From positions 26,507 to 90,506 of IMG/VR virus record IMGVR_UViG_3300046706_000011: a DNA stretch of 64,000 nucleotides; one strand, 5' to 3'. Made by a program: the position numbers and the translations under genes. Below, piece by piece: positions 40,939 to 50,007 of this stretch (the first letter of the stretch is position 1; each line of letters opens with the position of its first letter). Below the pieces are notes generated by a model. It worked only from the letters and a program-made list of their open reading frames with translations, searched no databases and was not told the origin of the DNA. This DNA comes from a virus.

Positions 40939-41529
40939 TCAGCGGAGGATGGGTCCGAGGGACGCCCCCGAGCCGGACCCGACGTAGTCGCCCCAATGGC
41001 GCAGCATGGCGGCGACCTCCGCCGGGACGAGGCGGGTCGCGGCGGCCGTCGCCTCGGCCTGGGCCTGGATGGTCGCGGCGGTCGCGGTCGCCATCTTGAT
41101 CCCGATGGGGCCGAGGGTGATCTCCTGGACCTGCTGCTCGGTGCTCCCGGCCGCGGCGCCGGTCCCGGCGGCCTGGGCGTCGAGGAGGGCGACCTGGTCC
41201 TGGGCGAGCCTGAGGGCGAGGACGGCGGCGGCGAGCCGCACCGCGTCGGGCACCTTGTCGAGGGGGAATGCGCGGTAGTCCGGGCCGACCACCCCCCGGC
41301 GCGGCCAGCCGAGCGGCTGGTCGCCGTGGAGCGGCCGGCCGCGCCAGGACATGGTGGCGTCGAGCAGGCGGGTGGCGGACACCAGCGCCCGCTCCTGGTC
41401 CGGGGGATCGATCAGGTCCCAGGCGTCGGCGTTGACGCCGGCCGCGTGGAACGCGGTCGCGAAGGTGCGGCTGGCATAGGACGAGGCGGTCGGGTCGCGC
41501 CCGGTCCCGGTTTCGACGACGAGCGCCAT
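40939..41529 (-). CDS. DnaT-like/gp6-type connector protein
   Basis: A 196-residue protein beginning MALVVETGTGRDPTASSYASRTFATAFHAA, with RALVSATRLLDATMSWRGR and LGWPRRGV. This is the family annotated as DnaT-like ssDNA-binding, but in phages it acts as head-tail adaptor. The C-terminus is alanine-rich and helical. It probably forms the ring below the portal. Confidence 0.85.
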   Translation of the reverse strand: MALVVETGTGRDPTASSYASRTFATAFHAAGVNADAWDLIDPPDQERALVSATRLLDATMSWRGRPLHGDQPLGWPRRGVVGPDYRAFPLDKVPDAVRLAAAVLALRLAQDQVALLDAQAAGTGAAAGSTEQQVQEITLGPIGIKMATATAATIQAQAEATAAATRLVPAEVAAMLRHWGDYVGSGSGASLGPILR

Positions 41530-41545
41530 GGCCGGCCCCGCCCGG

Positions 41546-41737
41546 TCAATTGCCGACGCGGACGGTGTCGAGGCCGCCGACGCCGAGCACCACGCCGACC
41601 AGCCACAGCGCGACCAGGACGACGACCGCGATGTTCAGCAGGTTCTTCAGGCGCGGTTCCATCGGGACGTAGGCGTTGACCAGCCACATGGCTATTCCGA
41701 CCACGACGACGGTGATGATCAGGGAGATGATGGACAC
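41546..41737 (-). CDS. small two-helix membrane protein (Thivi_2564-like)
   Basis: A 63-residue protein from GTG 41737, with AAGGAG at ideal spacing. It has two hydrophobic helices (SIISLIITVVVVGIAMWLV and LLNIAVVVLVALWLVGVVL) around a YVPMEPRLKNLL turn. That turn is typical of the Thivi_2564 family, found in bacteria and phages. It could serve as a second holin-like protein; its place among structural genes is unusual. Confidence 0.75.
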   Translation of the reverse strand: MSIISLIITVVVVGIAMWLVNAYVPMEPRLKNLLNIAVVVLVALWLVGVVLGVGGLDTVRVGN

Positions 41738-41807
41738 GGGACGGACTCCTTGTTCAGGGTGCGAAGGGAGGGGGGCTCGGGATCGGCCGGGACCGGCCGC
41801 CTGGAAC

Positions 41808-42155
41808 CTAGGGGATGAGGTTGCGCAGGACCCGGAACTCCCCGGTGAAGGCGGTCGCGACGTCCCCGGCGGCGTCGGAGATCTGGACCTCGTGGTAGTA
41901 GGACCCGGACAGCGCGCTGGTGTCGGCCGGGTCGAGGTCCACCGTGAAGGCCCCGTTGAAGGCGTCCGTGACGGTGATCCCGGCGCCGACCGCCTTGGCC
42001 AGGACGGGTGTCCGGGAAAACCGCGCGACGGTTCCCCTGGACGCCTGCCACGACACGGCGGCGTCGGTGATGTCGAGCGGGACCGGCGGCGACGCGCCGT
42101 TGGTGATGGTGAAGTGCAGGCGCTTGGTGTCGCCCGCGAACATCTGGAACGTCAT
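41808..42155 (-). CDS. beta-rich structural protein, BppU-like
   Basis: A 115-residue protein starting MTFQMFAGDTKRLHFTITNG, with PLDITDAAVSWQASRG, GAFTVDLDPADTSALSGSYYHEVQISDAAG and GEFRVLR. This is the pattern of BppU-type N-terminal domains that attach receptor-binding proteins to phage baseplates. It overlaps the stop of the large repeat protein upstream, suggesting that the two assemble together. Confidence 0.75.
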   Translation of the reverse strand: MTFQMFAGDTKRLHFTITNGASPPVPLDITDAAVSWQASRGTVARFSRTPVLAKAVGAGITVTDAFNGAFTVDLDPADTSALSGSYYHEVQISDAAGDVATAFTGEFRVLRNLIP

Positions 42156-45100
42156 GCAACCTTGACCTCGCCCTGGAGTTCGATGTCGTAGGCCACGGTC
42201 CCCGTCAGCCAGACCACGCCGGACACGTCGGCGGCGTGCGGGCTGATGGCCCGGCCGGCGAGCGCCGTCCGGCACGGGGGAAGGCGCGCCGCCGAGAGCA
42301 CGGTGAACTGGGGCCGGGCGGCGGACCCGACGGACGCGACCGCCGTCCGGGGAACGGTCGCCGTGGAGGTCCCCTGGAACTGCGGGGTGGTCGCGGTCCC
42401 GGTGGCCGAGGCCCTGGCCGGGGGCACGGCGGCGGCCGACGCGGCGGTGACCGGGACGGGGCGGCGGGTCGCCGCGGCGGACGACCGCGCGAACGGGACG
42501 ACGTTGGACCCGGCGCCCGACCGGTCCGGGATGGTGCGCGCGGCCGAGGCCTCGGCCCGGGCCTTCGGCACCGTCGCGGACGACGGGCCGGAGGTCCCGG
42601 GAAGCGCCGCGAAGCCGGTGGCGGCGGCCGAGGGCCGGGGAAGCGTGGACGGCGACGAACCGGTGCGGGCCGGGTGCGCACGCAGGGCGGTCGCGGCCGA
42701 CCGGGCGGCCGGGACGGCGGCGGCGGCGGCGGCGGTCCTGGGGGGTATCGTGCGCGCCGCGGCGGCGGTCGCCCCCGCCCTCGGGACGGTTCCCTGGGAG
42801 GTGCCGGCGATGCCCGGCGATGTCCGGGACCCCGTCGCGGCGGCCGAGGGCCGGGGAAGCGTGGACGGCGACGAACCGGTCCGGGCGGGGATGGTGCGCA
42901 GGGCGGTCGCGGCCGACGCCGCCGCCGGCACGGTTCCCTGGGAGGCCCCGGAGATGCCGGGGGCCGACCGGGACGCGGTCGCCGACGTCGCGGCCCGCGG
43001 CACGGCGGACGGGGACGTGCCGGTGACGGGCGGGATGGTCCTCAGGGCGGCGGACGCCGTCGTCGGGACCGGCACGGCGGCGGACGCGGCCCCGGTGCGG
43101 GCCGGGGCGGCGCGCGTCGCCGTCGCCGCGGCCGAGGCCTTCGGGAGGGTGGCCGCCCCGGTCGCCGTGCGGGCCGGGATGGTGCGCAGGGCGGTCGCGT
43201 CCGCCTGGGCGGCCGGGACGGCGGAGGCCGCGACGCCCGTGGTGTTCGTCGGCGCCGCCCCGGCCGCCGCCGCGAGGTGGGCGGCCATGCGGCCGGTGGA
43301 CAGGACCTTGTCGTAGACCGCGAGTTCCGCGACCAGGCCGACCCAGGGCCGGAAGTCGAGGTAGCCGGCGAGGAGCGGGTTGGCCGTCCCGAGGTTGACC
43401 GTGGTCGCGGAGGCCAGGACTTGGCTCGCGTTCACGTACGCCTTGAGCGGCGTGGTCGCGTCGGTCGGGTCGTAGGTGACGTGGACGAGCTGCCAGACCC
43501 CGTGCCCGGGGCCGGTCCACGTCGCGTTGGGACCGTAGGTGTTGACCGAGTACGCCGTCGCGCTGTCCGTGTGGCACAGCGCCATGTACTGGCCGCCGCT
43601 CTTGCTCCCGATCTCCCAGGCGCCGACGTAGGTGGAGCCGAGGCCGTCCGCCCGGACCCAGCACTCGATGGTCTTGGCCTTCGTGCCGTCGATGCCGAGC
43701 GCGGTCGCGGTCGCGGAGGTGGAGGTGACGTAGTCGCCGTCGCCGACGAACTCGAAGGCGGTCGAGGCGGTGGGCTGCCCGGACAGGGGGCCGGCGGCGG
43801 ATCGGTTCGCCGTCGTCAACCCGCTGGTCGTGGCCGTGAACCCGTTCCCGGAAGCGTCGGGGACCGTCCCGGTCGTGGTATCGAAGCGCCAGAACAGGCG
43901 CGGGGCGTCGGCGAGGACTTCGGCGGCGTAGCCCTGGGACGGCGGGGCCGACCGGGCGCCGAGGGTCGAGGTGGTCGCCTTGGGGACCGTCGCGGGCGAT
44001 GCCGCCGTGCGCGCCGGGATGGTGCGTGTCGCCGCCGAGGCCGTGGACGCCATGGGGACGGTCGCCCCGGATGACGCCGTGCGCGTCGGGACTGCACGGG
44101 CCGCCGTCGCCGCCGTGGAACCCCTGGGGAGGATGGACTGGACCGACCCCACGGTGCCGGGGACTCCCCGGAGACCGGTCGCCGAGGCCCTGGCCGGGGG
44201 CGCGGCGGCGGACGACGCGGCGGTGCGGGCCGGGATCGTGCGGGTCGCCGCCGAGGCCGTGGAACCCATGGGGGCCGTGGCGCTCCCCGTGCCGGTCCGG
44301 GCCGGGACCGTCCGGGCCGCCGCCGCCGTGGCCGTGGCCTTCGGCGCGGTCGCGGCCCCGGTCGCCGTGCGGGCCGGGATGGTGCGGGACCCGGTCGCGG
44401 CGGCCGTCGCCTTGGGCACGGTCGCGGCACCCGTCGCGACTCGGCCCGTCGCGCCCAAGGTGCCGAACTCCGACGTGAACTCGCTGGTGAACTCGTCGCC
44501 CGTCCCGGAGCCGGAGAGCCGGAGGACCGGGTCGGCGTCGTAGGCCGCGACCTGGGAGGCGTCCCAGGCGACCCCGGGGACGACGCCGACCTCGTAGATC
44601 CGGCCCTGGAAGTTCCAGCGGTCGGCGGCGATGGCCATGCGGCCGATGTCGAACGCGGCGGTGTCGAGGGTGTTGAGCGCGGCGACGAACTGCTGGCGCA
44701 GCGTCCCGTCCACGTAGGTCCTCAGCGTGGTCCCGTCGTAGGTCAGGACCGCCGTGTGGACGGTGTTGACCGTCGGCGTGATTGCGATCTCGGCGTTCTG
44801 CGGGGTCGTGCCGGTGTTCGCCAGCCACAGGTCGGACGGCGGGTTGGTCGGGCTGGCCTGCCGGAAGGAGAGGAAGCTGCCGGCGCCGCTTCCGCCGTAG
44901 TGGAACAGGCCGCCCGTGTAGGTCCCCAGCGTCGCGTCGTTGGCGTAGGCCTGGCTGCTCGCCCTGAACCGGCAGAACACGGTCCGCGTCGCGCCGCCGC
45001 CGGCACCGAGCGCGGTCCCGGACAGGCCGGTGGCGGCGTAGCTGTTGATGTTCTTGGCGCAGGACAGGTAGGCGCCGAGGGCGTCGGTCGCGCGCGCGGC

Positions 45101-46129
45101 GGCGGACTGGATCGTGGCGTTCCCGGTCCCCGGGGCGGCGAGGTTGACGGCGGCGCCGGAAGTCTCCTGGAAGGCCCAGTAGCCGGTCGCGCCGGCCATC
45201 TGCCCGGTGCGGGCCAGCACCAGGGTCCCGGCCGGCTTGGCGGCCGAGCGGTTGGGAACCCCCGTCCGGGCGGCGGCGCCGGCGGCGGACGGGCGCGGGC
45301 AGGAGGCCGCCGCCGCGCCGCTCCTCGCGGACGACAGGGCGAGGGCGGCGAACGAGAACGACCGGGCCGAGACCGGGCGGAGGAACTGGTAGGGCGCCCT
45401 GTGGAGTTCCCGGTGCTCGGCGTCGGACAGGGTCCGGTTCCACAGCCCGGCCCAGTACAGCATGCCGTTCACGCTCTCGCCGGGGGACTTGGCGCTGCGG
45501 TTGAGCAGCGAGACGGTGTCCCCGGTGCTGAACAGGACCGGCCCGGAGGTCAGCGAGTTGACGTCGATGGGGAGCGGGACGCCGTTCTGGTAGAAGGCGG
45601 CGGCGGTCCCGTTGGCCGACGCCGCGAGGGTCGAGCGCCCGGTCAGCGCGACCGCGCCGTCCGCCGGGGCGAAGGTGGTGTTGGATGTCGTGTTCTGGGC
45701 GACGAACACGCCGATGCGCGACCCCGTGCTGCTGCGCACCAGGGCGAGGGTCGAGAACGGCGCCGTGAACGTGTTGAACCGGTACGGGATCGACAGGTAC
45801 TTCGTCGTGACCGCCGAGGTCCGCACGTCGGCGTGGACCGCGATCGTGTAGGCGGTCGCGATCGTCTTGGCCGTCGCCGACAGCGGGTGGTACCAGCCCG
45901 TGGTGCTGGCGGACGACGGGCTGTTGAACCCCCGCCCCCCGGCCCCGGTCGCGATGCGCGACGTGGTCGAGATCGGGAGCGCCGGGGACCCCGACACGAG
46001 GTCGGGCGCGTTGGCCTCGTTCCCGACCGCGAAGTACACGAGGCCGCGCGCCAGCGGGTGCGCCCAGTCCACCTGGACGGGACCCTGGGGCTGCTGCGCC
46101 CAGCGGGACGGGAGGATCAGGGCGGGCAT
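42152..46129 (-). CDS. giant LamG and 24-residue-repeat virion protein
   Basis: A 1325-residue protein. Two LamG/concanavalin-like domains fill about 1-260 (WAHPLARGLVYFAVGN..) and 300-560. A first block of six exact 24-residue repeats spans about 582-725. A third LamG-like domain (LADAPRLFWRFDTTTG..) lies at about 730-965. A second block of twelve such repeats covers about 982-1269. The repeat consensus is near RTIPARTG..SATVPRA.A.ATA. No membrane segment is present. It is probably a long fibre or decoration protein binding glycans on the host or in the medium. Confidence 0.85.
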   Translation of the reverse strand: MPALILPSRWAQQPQGPVQVDWAHPLARGLVYFAVGNEANAPDLVSGSPALPISTTSRIATGAGGRGFNSPSSASTTGWYHPLSATAKTIATAYTIAVHADVRTSAVTTKYLSIPYRFNTFTAPFSTLALVRSSTGSRIGVFVAQNTTSNTTFAPADGAVALTGRSTLAASANGTAAAFYQNGVPLPIDVNSLTSGPVLFSTGDTVSLLNRSAKSPGESVNGMLYWAGLWNRTLSDAEHRELHRAPYQFLRPVSARSFSFAALALSSARSGAAAASCPRPSAAGAAARTGVPNRSAAKPAGTLVLARTGQMAGATGYWAFQETSGAAVNLAAPGTGNATIQSAAARATDALGAYLSCAKNINSYAATGLSGTALGAGGGATRTVFCRFRASSQAYANDATLGTYTGGLFHYGGSGAGSFLSFRQASPTNPPSDLWLANTGTTPQNAEIAITPTVNTVHTAVLTYDGTTLRTYVDGTLRQQFVAALNTLDTAAFDIGRMAIAADRWNFQGRIYEVGVVPGVAWDASQVAAYDADPVLRLSGSGTGDEFTSEFTSEFGTLGATGRVATGAATVPKATAAATGSRTIPARTATGAATAPKATATAAAARTVPARTGTGSATAPMGSTASAATRTIPARTAASSAAAPPARASATGLRGVPGTVGSVQSILPRGSTAATAARAVPTRTASSGATVPMASTASAATRTIPARTAASPATVPKATTSTLGARSAPPSQGYAAEVLADAPRLFWRFDTTTGTVPDASGNGFTATTSGLTTANRSAAGPLSGQPTASTAFEFVGDGDYVTSTSATATALGIDGTKAKTIECWVRADGLGSTYVGAWEIGSKSGGQYMALCHTDSATAYSVNTYGPNATWTGPGHGVWQLVHVTYDPTDATTPLKAYVNASQVLASATTVNLGTANPLLAGYLDFRPWVGLVAELAVYDKVLSTGRMAAHLAAAAGAAPTNTTGVAASAVPAAQADATALRTIPARTATGAATLPKASAAATATRAAPARTGAASAAVPVPTTASAALRTIPPVTGTSPSAVPRAATSATASRSAPGISGASQGTVPAAASAATALRTIPARTGSSPSTLPRPSAAATGSRTSPGIAGTSQGTVPRAGATAAAARTIPPRTAAAAAAVPAARSAATALRAHPARTGSSPSTLPRPSAAATGFAALPGTSGPSSATVPKARAEASAARTIPDRSGAGSNVVPFARSSAAATRRPVPVTAASAAAVPPARASATGTATTPQFQGTSTATVPRTAVASVGSAARPQFTVLSAARLPPCRTALAGRAISPHAADVSGVVWLTGTVAYDIELQGEVKVA
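42323..43186 (-). repeat. 12 tandem 72-bp units (24-residue repeats, block 2)
   Basis: The coding sequence from 43186 down to 42323 divides exactly into twelve 72-base units, each beginning at the R(T/A/S)xP position. Some units are near-identical (those around 42615 and 42840 share long runs), while others have diverged. Confidence 0.85.
43955..44386 (-). repeat. 6 tandem 72-bp units (24-residue repeats, block 1)
   Basis: Six contiguous 72-base units from 44386 down to 43955 encode variants of RTIPARTAxxxAxxPKAxAxAAA. They are separated from block 2 by a LamG-like domain. Confidence 0.85.
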
Positions 46130-46135
46130 GGGCGC

Positions 46136-46564
46136 CTACGCCGACTGGGCCGAGGCGCCCAGGTAGGAGGCCGTCCCGGCGGTCAGGGCCGCGCCGGTCG
46201 AGTTCTTCACGCGGACCTGGAGGTAGGGCGGCACCGTTCCGCCGAAGGCCGTGGCGACGGGCAGGATGCGCTTGTAGGTCCCGGCCCCGGCGGCGGCCAG
46301 CGCGAGCGAGCCGAGCCAGCGGTCGTTGGCGTCGTCGTCGAAGTCGCTGTTGTCGATCGACGCCTTGCCGTAGACCTCGACGATGCCGGTGGCCGTGGCG
46401 CCGCTCGCGGTCGTCACGACGACCTCGACCAGGAGGTCCACGTACAGGTTCGCGGTGTTGTCGATGGCGGCCGAGGTCGCCGAGCTGCCGTTGGCGAGCG
46501 TGGCGAGGCCGGTGACGGTGAGGGACTGGGCGGCGGCGTACTGGAGCTTAAGCGTCTGGGGCAC
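46136..46564 (-). CDS. small beta-rich virion protein
   Basis: A 142-residue protein from GTG 46564 that contains DNTANLYVDLLVEVVVTTASG and GTVPPYLQVRVKNSTG. It resembles small beta-sandwich virion or head-decoration proteins of phages. It overlaps the C-terminus of the preceding gene by 17 bases and is followed after six bases by the giant LamG protein. Confidence 0.7.
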   Translation of the reverse strand: MPQTLKLQYAAAQSLTVTGLATLANGSSATSAAIDNTANLYVDLLVEVVVTTASGATATGIVEVYGKASIDNSDFDDDANDRWLGSLALAAAGAGTYKRILPVATAFGGTVPPYLQVRVKNSTGAALTAGTASYLGASAQSA

Positions 46565-47018
46565 GGCGGGCCTCCGCGACGTCGAGGTGGTGGACCGGGC
46601 CGAGGCCGAGCTCGGCGGCGCGGCTGACCGTCGCGTCGCCGAGCGCCATCATGTCGGCCTTGTGCTGCGCCGTCATGGCCCCGGCCGCCACCATCGTGTC
46701 GAGCATGCCGGACACGGCGGCGCGGATCTCGGGCTCGTCCATGCGGATCTCGTCGAAGCTGTTGGGCGCGAGGGTCTGGAGGATGGTGACCGCGGTTCCC
46801 CGGTGGAAGTCGTCGGGGGCGTTGGCCGCGACCGCCTGGACGGCGGGCCAGATGCCGTGGAGCAGGACGTAGCGACGGACGTCCACCGTGCGCACGACCT
46901 GCCGGCCGGGCCGGGACGGGGCGTTGAGGGCGTCCGCCGCCTCGGCGTCGGACAGGGCGGCGTAGCCGAGGCCCAGGGGGTCGTCGGCCAGCTCTCGGGC
47001 CAGGGCGGGGATGTCCAT
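46548..47018 (-). CDS. helical virion-region protein
   Basis: A 156-residue mainly helical protein: MDIPALARELADDPLGLGYAALSDAEAADALN, then VDVRRYVLLHGIWPAVQAVA. The starting pattern (D.LGLGYA..SD...A..LN) is common in phage genes next to tail fibres, of unknown function. It lies between the beta-helix spike and the beta-rich protein. Confidence 0.7.
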   Translation of the reverse strand: MDIPALARELADDPLGLGYAALSDAEAADALNAPSRPGRQVVRTVDVRRYVLLHGIWPAVQAVAANAPDDFHRGTAVTILQTLAPNSFDEIRMDEPEIRAAVSGMLDTMVAAGAMTAQHKADMMALGDATVSRAAELGLGPVHHLDVAEARRAPDA

Positions 47019-47030
47019 GCGGGGATGGTC

Positions 47031-48599
47031 CTAGGTTTCGGTGTAGGTGACGTTGCCGGCGAGGGCGTTCCCGGTCCCGCCGCCGTTGGCGACGCCGCCC
47101 GCGTTCCGGATGACGTTGTAGGCGCAGGCGGTGTAGGTGCAGCCGAACAGGTCGATGCCGTCGCCGGTCGTGTCGCTGACGGCGTTGCCGACGACGCTGA
47201 GGCCGACGAGGTTGATGGCGAGGATGCCGGGGTCGGCCCCCGTGCCGGAGACGACGTTGTTGGCGACGGTGCCGACCTTGATCCCGACGCCCAGGTCCTC
47301 CAGCCGGATGCCGGCGGCGGCGGTGCCGGACACCTTGTTGGCGGCGACGACGACCTCGGTGGAGTCGTTGACGAGGATGCCGTTCGCGCCGACGCCGTCG
47401 ATCACGTTGCCGGTCACCGTGACGCCGTCCGCGTTGCCGACGTAGATGCCTTCCAGGGAGGCCGCGTTGCCCCGGACCGTGTTGCCGGTGATCGCGTAGT
47501 GCTTGGCGCGGACGGTGCCGTCCACCCCGGAGGTGCCGATGCCGCGCCCGACGCCGGTCAGGTCGATGGTGTTCCCGGTGATCGAGACCATCTCGACGGC
47601 GCCCCAGGTCGAGATGGCGGCTTGGTCGGGCGAGTACGACCCGCCCGAGTGGTCGGTGGCGGCGCGGTCGAAGATGACGGTGTTCCCGGTGATCGCGACG
47701 CCGTGGGTGGTGATGGCGCAGATGCCCCACCAGGAGTTCCCCGCGACGACGTTCCCGGAGATCGAGACGTCGGCGACGCTCTCGGTGACGATGCCGCGCC
47801 GGTAGTGCCCGAGGACGACGTTCCCGGCGATGGTGGTCGCGCGGTCCCGGTAGGTCGGCGTCTGGTCCGGGCTGGCCTCCGGGAGCGCCTCGGTGTGGAT
47901 GCCGATGCGCCCGTCCTGCCCGGCCTTGAGCGAGACGACGTTGTTGGTGATGGTCGCGCCGTAGCCCCAGGTGACGATGCCGTCGCCCCGGTCCTCGCCG
48001 TCGGTGTCGGTGGTGTCCGCGGGACCCAGCCCGGCGCCGAGCATGTCGAGCAGGAAGTTGCCCGAGATGACGTGCCCGCCGTGCTCGCCCGTGTAGGGAT
48101 CGACCGCGATGCCGTCGATCCAGCTGACGATGGTGTTGTCCACGACCCGGACGTTCGACGCGAAGATGCGGATGCACGAGGCGTTGCCGAACGCGGTGGT
48201 CCGGTCGGACAGCAGGTCGGGGTTCTCGAAGCGGAGGCCCTGGACGGTGCAGCCGGCGGCGCGGACCTCCAGGGCGTGGGTGGTGGCCATGGTGGACGTG
48301 CGGACCTGGATGACGCCGCCCGCGCCGAGGAACCTCTGCTTGGCGGTGGCCATGGTCAGCTTGTTGGTGATCCGGTAGGTCCCGGCGGGCAGGACCACGT
48401 CCTTGCCGGTGGCGAGCGCGGCGTTGACGGCCGCCGTGTCGTCGGTCGTGCCGTCGCCCGCCGCGCCGTGGCTCCGGACGGAGACCGCGCCCAGCCCCTC
48501 CGCCGTGTCGAGGAAGTCCTGGATGTCGCCGGCCGAGATGCCGCCGGCCACGCCGGTCGGCATCAGGGCCTTGAGTTCGGCGAAGGTCCTGGCGGTCAT
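47031..48599 (-). CDS. right-handed beta-helix tailspike-like protein
   Basis: A 522-residue protein. The N-terminus (about 1-35, FAELKALMPTGVAGGISAGDIQDFLD) looks like a virion-attachment helix. From about residue 40 it is a pectate-lyase type parallel beta-helix: VRSHGAAGDGTTDDTAAVNAAL is the usual entry motif, and many ITGNTV/ISGNVV turns mark successive coils. Such proteins commonly bind or cleave capsular polysaccharide or LPS. No catalytic residues can be assigned from sequence alone. Confidence 0.88.
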   Translation of the reverse strand: MTARTFAELKALMPTGVAGGISAGDIQDFLDTAEGLGAVSVRSHGAAGDGTTDDTAAVNAALATGKDVVLPAGTYRITNKLTMATAKQRFLGAGGVIQVRTSTMATTHALEVRAAGCTVQGLRFENPDLLSDRTTAFGNASCIRIFASNVRVVDNTIVSWIDGIAVDPYTGEHGGHVISGNFLLDMLGAGLGPADTTDTDGEDRGDGIVTWGYGATITNNVVSLKAGQDGRIGIHTEALPEASPDQTPTYRDRATTIAGNVVLGHYRRGIVTESVADVSISGNVVAGNSWWGICAITTHGVAITGNTVIFDRAATDHSGGSYSPDQAAISTWGAVEMVSITGNTIDLTGVGRGIGTSGVDGTVRAKHYAITGNTVRGNAASLEGIYVGNADGVTVTGNVIDGVGANGILVNDSTEVVVAANKVSGTAAAGIRLEDLGVGIKVGTVANNVVSGTGADPGILAINLVGLSVVGNAVSDTTGDGIDLFGCTYTACAYNVIRNAGGVANGGGTGNALAGNVTYTET

Positions 48600-48624
48600 C
48601 GGCCCGCTCCCGCGTGCGCCGCCG

Positions 48625-49038
48625 TCACGCGGTCGGCTGGGTGATGGTCAGGGACGAGATCGAGACGTTGCCGCCCGCGATGATGTCGGTGGCGTTCAGG
48701 TTGAGCTGCTGGCCGGTGGTCCCCGCGGTGCCCTGGTAGACGACGGTCGTCCCGTTGGACTGGAAGAGGCGGAAGAAGCTCGCGGTCCCGGAGGAATCGG
48801 CCGAGCTGTCGGCGGTGATGGCGTTGGCGGTCGCGACCCGGTCCGAGCCGCTGGCGGCGGGCGCCCCGAAGGCGGTCGCGGACAGGGTCAGCTCGGCGAG
48901 CAGGGTGTTGCCCGAGAGCGCGGTGTTGGCGGTCGCGGGCTCGGTCCCGGAATAGATGCGCAGGAGGCCGCTGTTGCACAGCGCGGTCAGGGCGTTGAGC
49001 ATGGCGTCGGCGGCGGTGGTGGTCAGCTTCATGGCCAT
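48625..49038 (-). CDS. small beta-rich virion protein
   Basis: A 137-residue protein with TAADAMLNALTALCNSGLLRIYSGTEPATANTALSG, then RLFQSNGTTVVYQGTAGTTG and ISSLTITQPTA. This pattern recurs in phage genomes as a short structural protein. ATG 49038 is preceded by CGGAG. A hairpin terminator lies just upstream. Confidence 0.75.
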   Translation of the reverse strand: MAMKLTTTAADAMLNALTALCNSGLLRIYSGTEPATANTALSGNTLLAELTLSATAFGAPAASGSDRVATANAITADSSADSSGTASFFRLFQSNGTTVVYQGTAGTTGQQLNLNATDIIAGGNVSISSLTITQPTA

Positions 49039-49059
49039 GGTGGCGGGCTCCGGTCATGG

Positions 49060-49080
49060 AAAAGGCCGCCGGGGGCGGCC
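49060..49080 (-). terminator. hairpin terminator candidate
   Basis: On the - strand GGCCGCC-CCC-GGCGGCC is followed by TTTT. It sits between the gene ending at 49107 and the start at 49038 and may reduce expression of the genes to the left. Confidence 0.55.
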
Positions 49081-49106
49081 TCGGGGGTGGAGGAAGGGGC
49101 CTGGGC

Positions 49107-49484
49107 TCAGGGTTGCGGGTCCGGTCCCGGCGGGACGGGGTCCGCCTGGCCTACCAGCGGTAGGCCACTGGGCGGCTCGGGCGAGCAGACCAGCCGCAGG
49201 TACCGGCCGCGCAGGACCGGGTCGGCGGCGCGCGGGTCGGTGACGTGCCGGACCCGGTAGGTCGTGCCGTCGAACTCGACCGCCATGCCGGGCTTGGCGC
49301 CGCGCACGGCCGCGCAGACGATCTGGTGCGAGGCGCCGAAGCGCGCGGCGTCCTCGGGCTTGAGGGGCGTGCACGACGCGCCGACCCGGCGGCCGGCGAG
49401 CGTGATCTCGCGCCGGCCGCTGTCGGCGTAGCGCTGGTCCTGGACCGGGACCGAGTAGGGGACGGGAGCTTGGTCGTCGGTCAT
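49107..49484 (-). CDS. small virion-region protein carrying the palindromic element
   Basis: A 125-residue protein starting MTDDQAPVPYSVPVQDQRYADSG, with a predicted beta-rich domain (GMAVEFDGTTYRVRHVTD, GRYLRLVCSPEP). Near the C-terminus is SGLPLVGQADP followed by a proline tail. This segment is encoded by the 21-bp palindrome at 49147-49167 and is shared by two other proteins at 62-63 kb. Family unknown. It overlaps the preceding gene's stop. Confidence 0.7.
   Translation of the reverse strand: MTDDQAPVPYSVPVQDQRYADSGRREITLAGRRVGASCTPLKPEDAARFGASHQIVCAAVRGAKPGMAVEFDGTTYRVRHVTDPRAADPVLRGRYLRLVCSPEPPSGLPLVGQADPVPPGPDPQP
49147..49167. repeat. in-frame palindromic element copy 1
   Basis: TGGCCTACC-AGC-GGTAGGCCA has perfect nine-base arms and a three-base centre. 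On the - strand it codes for part of SGLPLVGQA. Flanking bases (GCC before, CTGGGC after) match the other copies. Confidence 0.85.
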
Positions 49485-49957
49485 GTCGTCGCCTGCCCGA
49501 GCTGGCGGATGGGGAGGGACACGGTCCGCTCGAAGACCTGGCCGCCCATGGCGGTGACGGTGCTGGTCAGGCGGTGGGTCTCGCCGGCGCCGTTCCAGCG
49601 CGGACTGGCCTTCTCGGCGTCGGCGACCTTGAACCAGACCGAGACGTTCTTCTGGTCGTTGGTGGTCGCGTGGATGAGCAGGCCGGCGGTGACCGCGACC
49701 GGGTCCAGGGCCAGGACGGAGGTCGCGATGCGGTCCCCGATGCCGTCCATCTCGACCGCCCAGTTGATCGTGTAGACCTTCAGCTCGGACGGGTCGAGGG
49801 GCGAGGGGAAGGCGACCGTCCCGGTGCCGTTTCCGGCGTCGGCGGTGCGCCACGGGGGGGCTAGGACGTGGACCACGGCTCCGTCGTCTCCTGTCAACAA
49901 GATCTTGCCGGCTGTCTGGGTGCGCAGGTATCCGCCCTGGAGGAGCAGCAGTGCCAT
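49481..49957 (-). CDS. beta-rich virion-region protein
   Basis: A 158-residue protein from ATG 49957 that starts MALLLLQGGYLRTQTAGKILL. A predicted all-beta domain follows, with INWAVEMDGIGDRIATSVLALDP and VSVWFKVADAEKASPRWNGAG. It resembles phage proteins with Ig-like domains next to fibres. Its stop overlaps the following gene (ATGA). Function unknown. Confidence 0.7.
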   Translation of the reverse strand: MALLLLQGGYLRTQTAGKILLTGDDGAVVHVLAPPWRTADAGNGTGTVAFPSPLDPSELKVYTINWAVEMDGIGDRIATSVLALDPVAVTAGLLIHATTNDQKNVSVWFKVADAEKASPRWNGAGETHRLTSTVTAMGGQVFERTVSLPIRQLGQATT

Positions 49958-50007
49958 GGTGCGCGTCCTTCGGCAGTGGTCCCCGCCCACCGGGGCCGGG
50001 GAGGATG

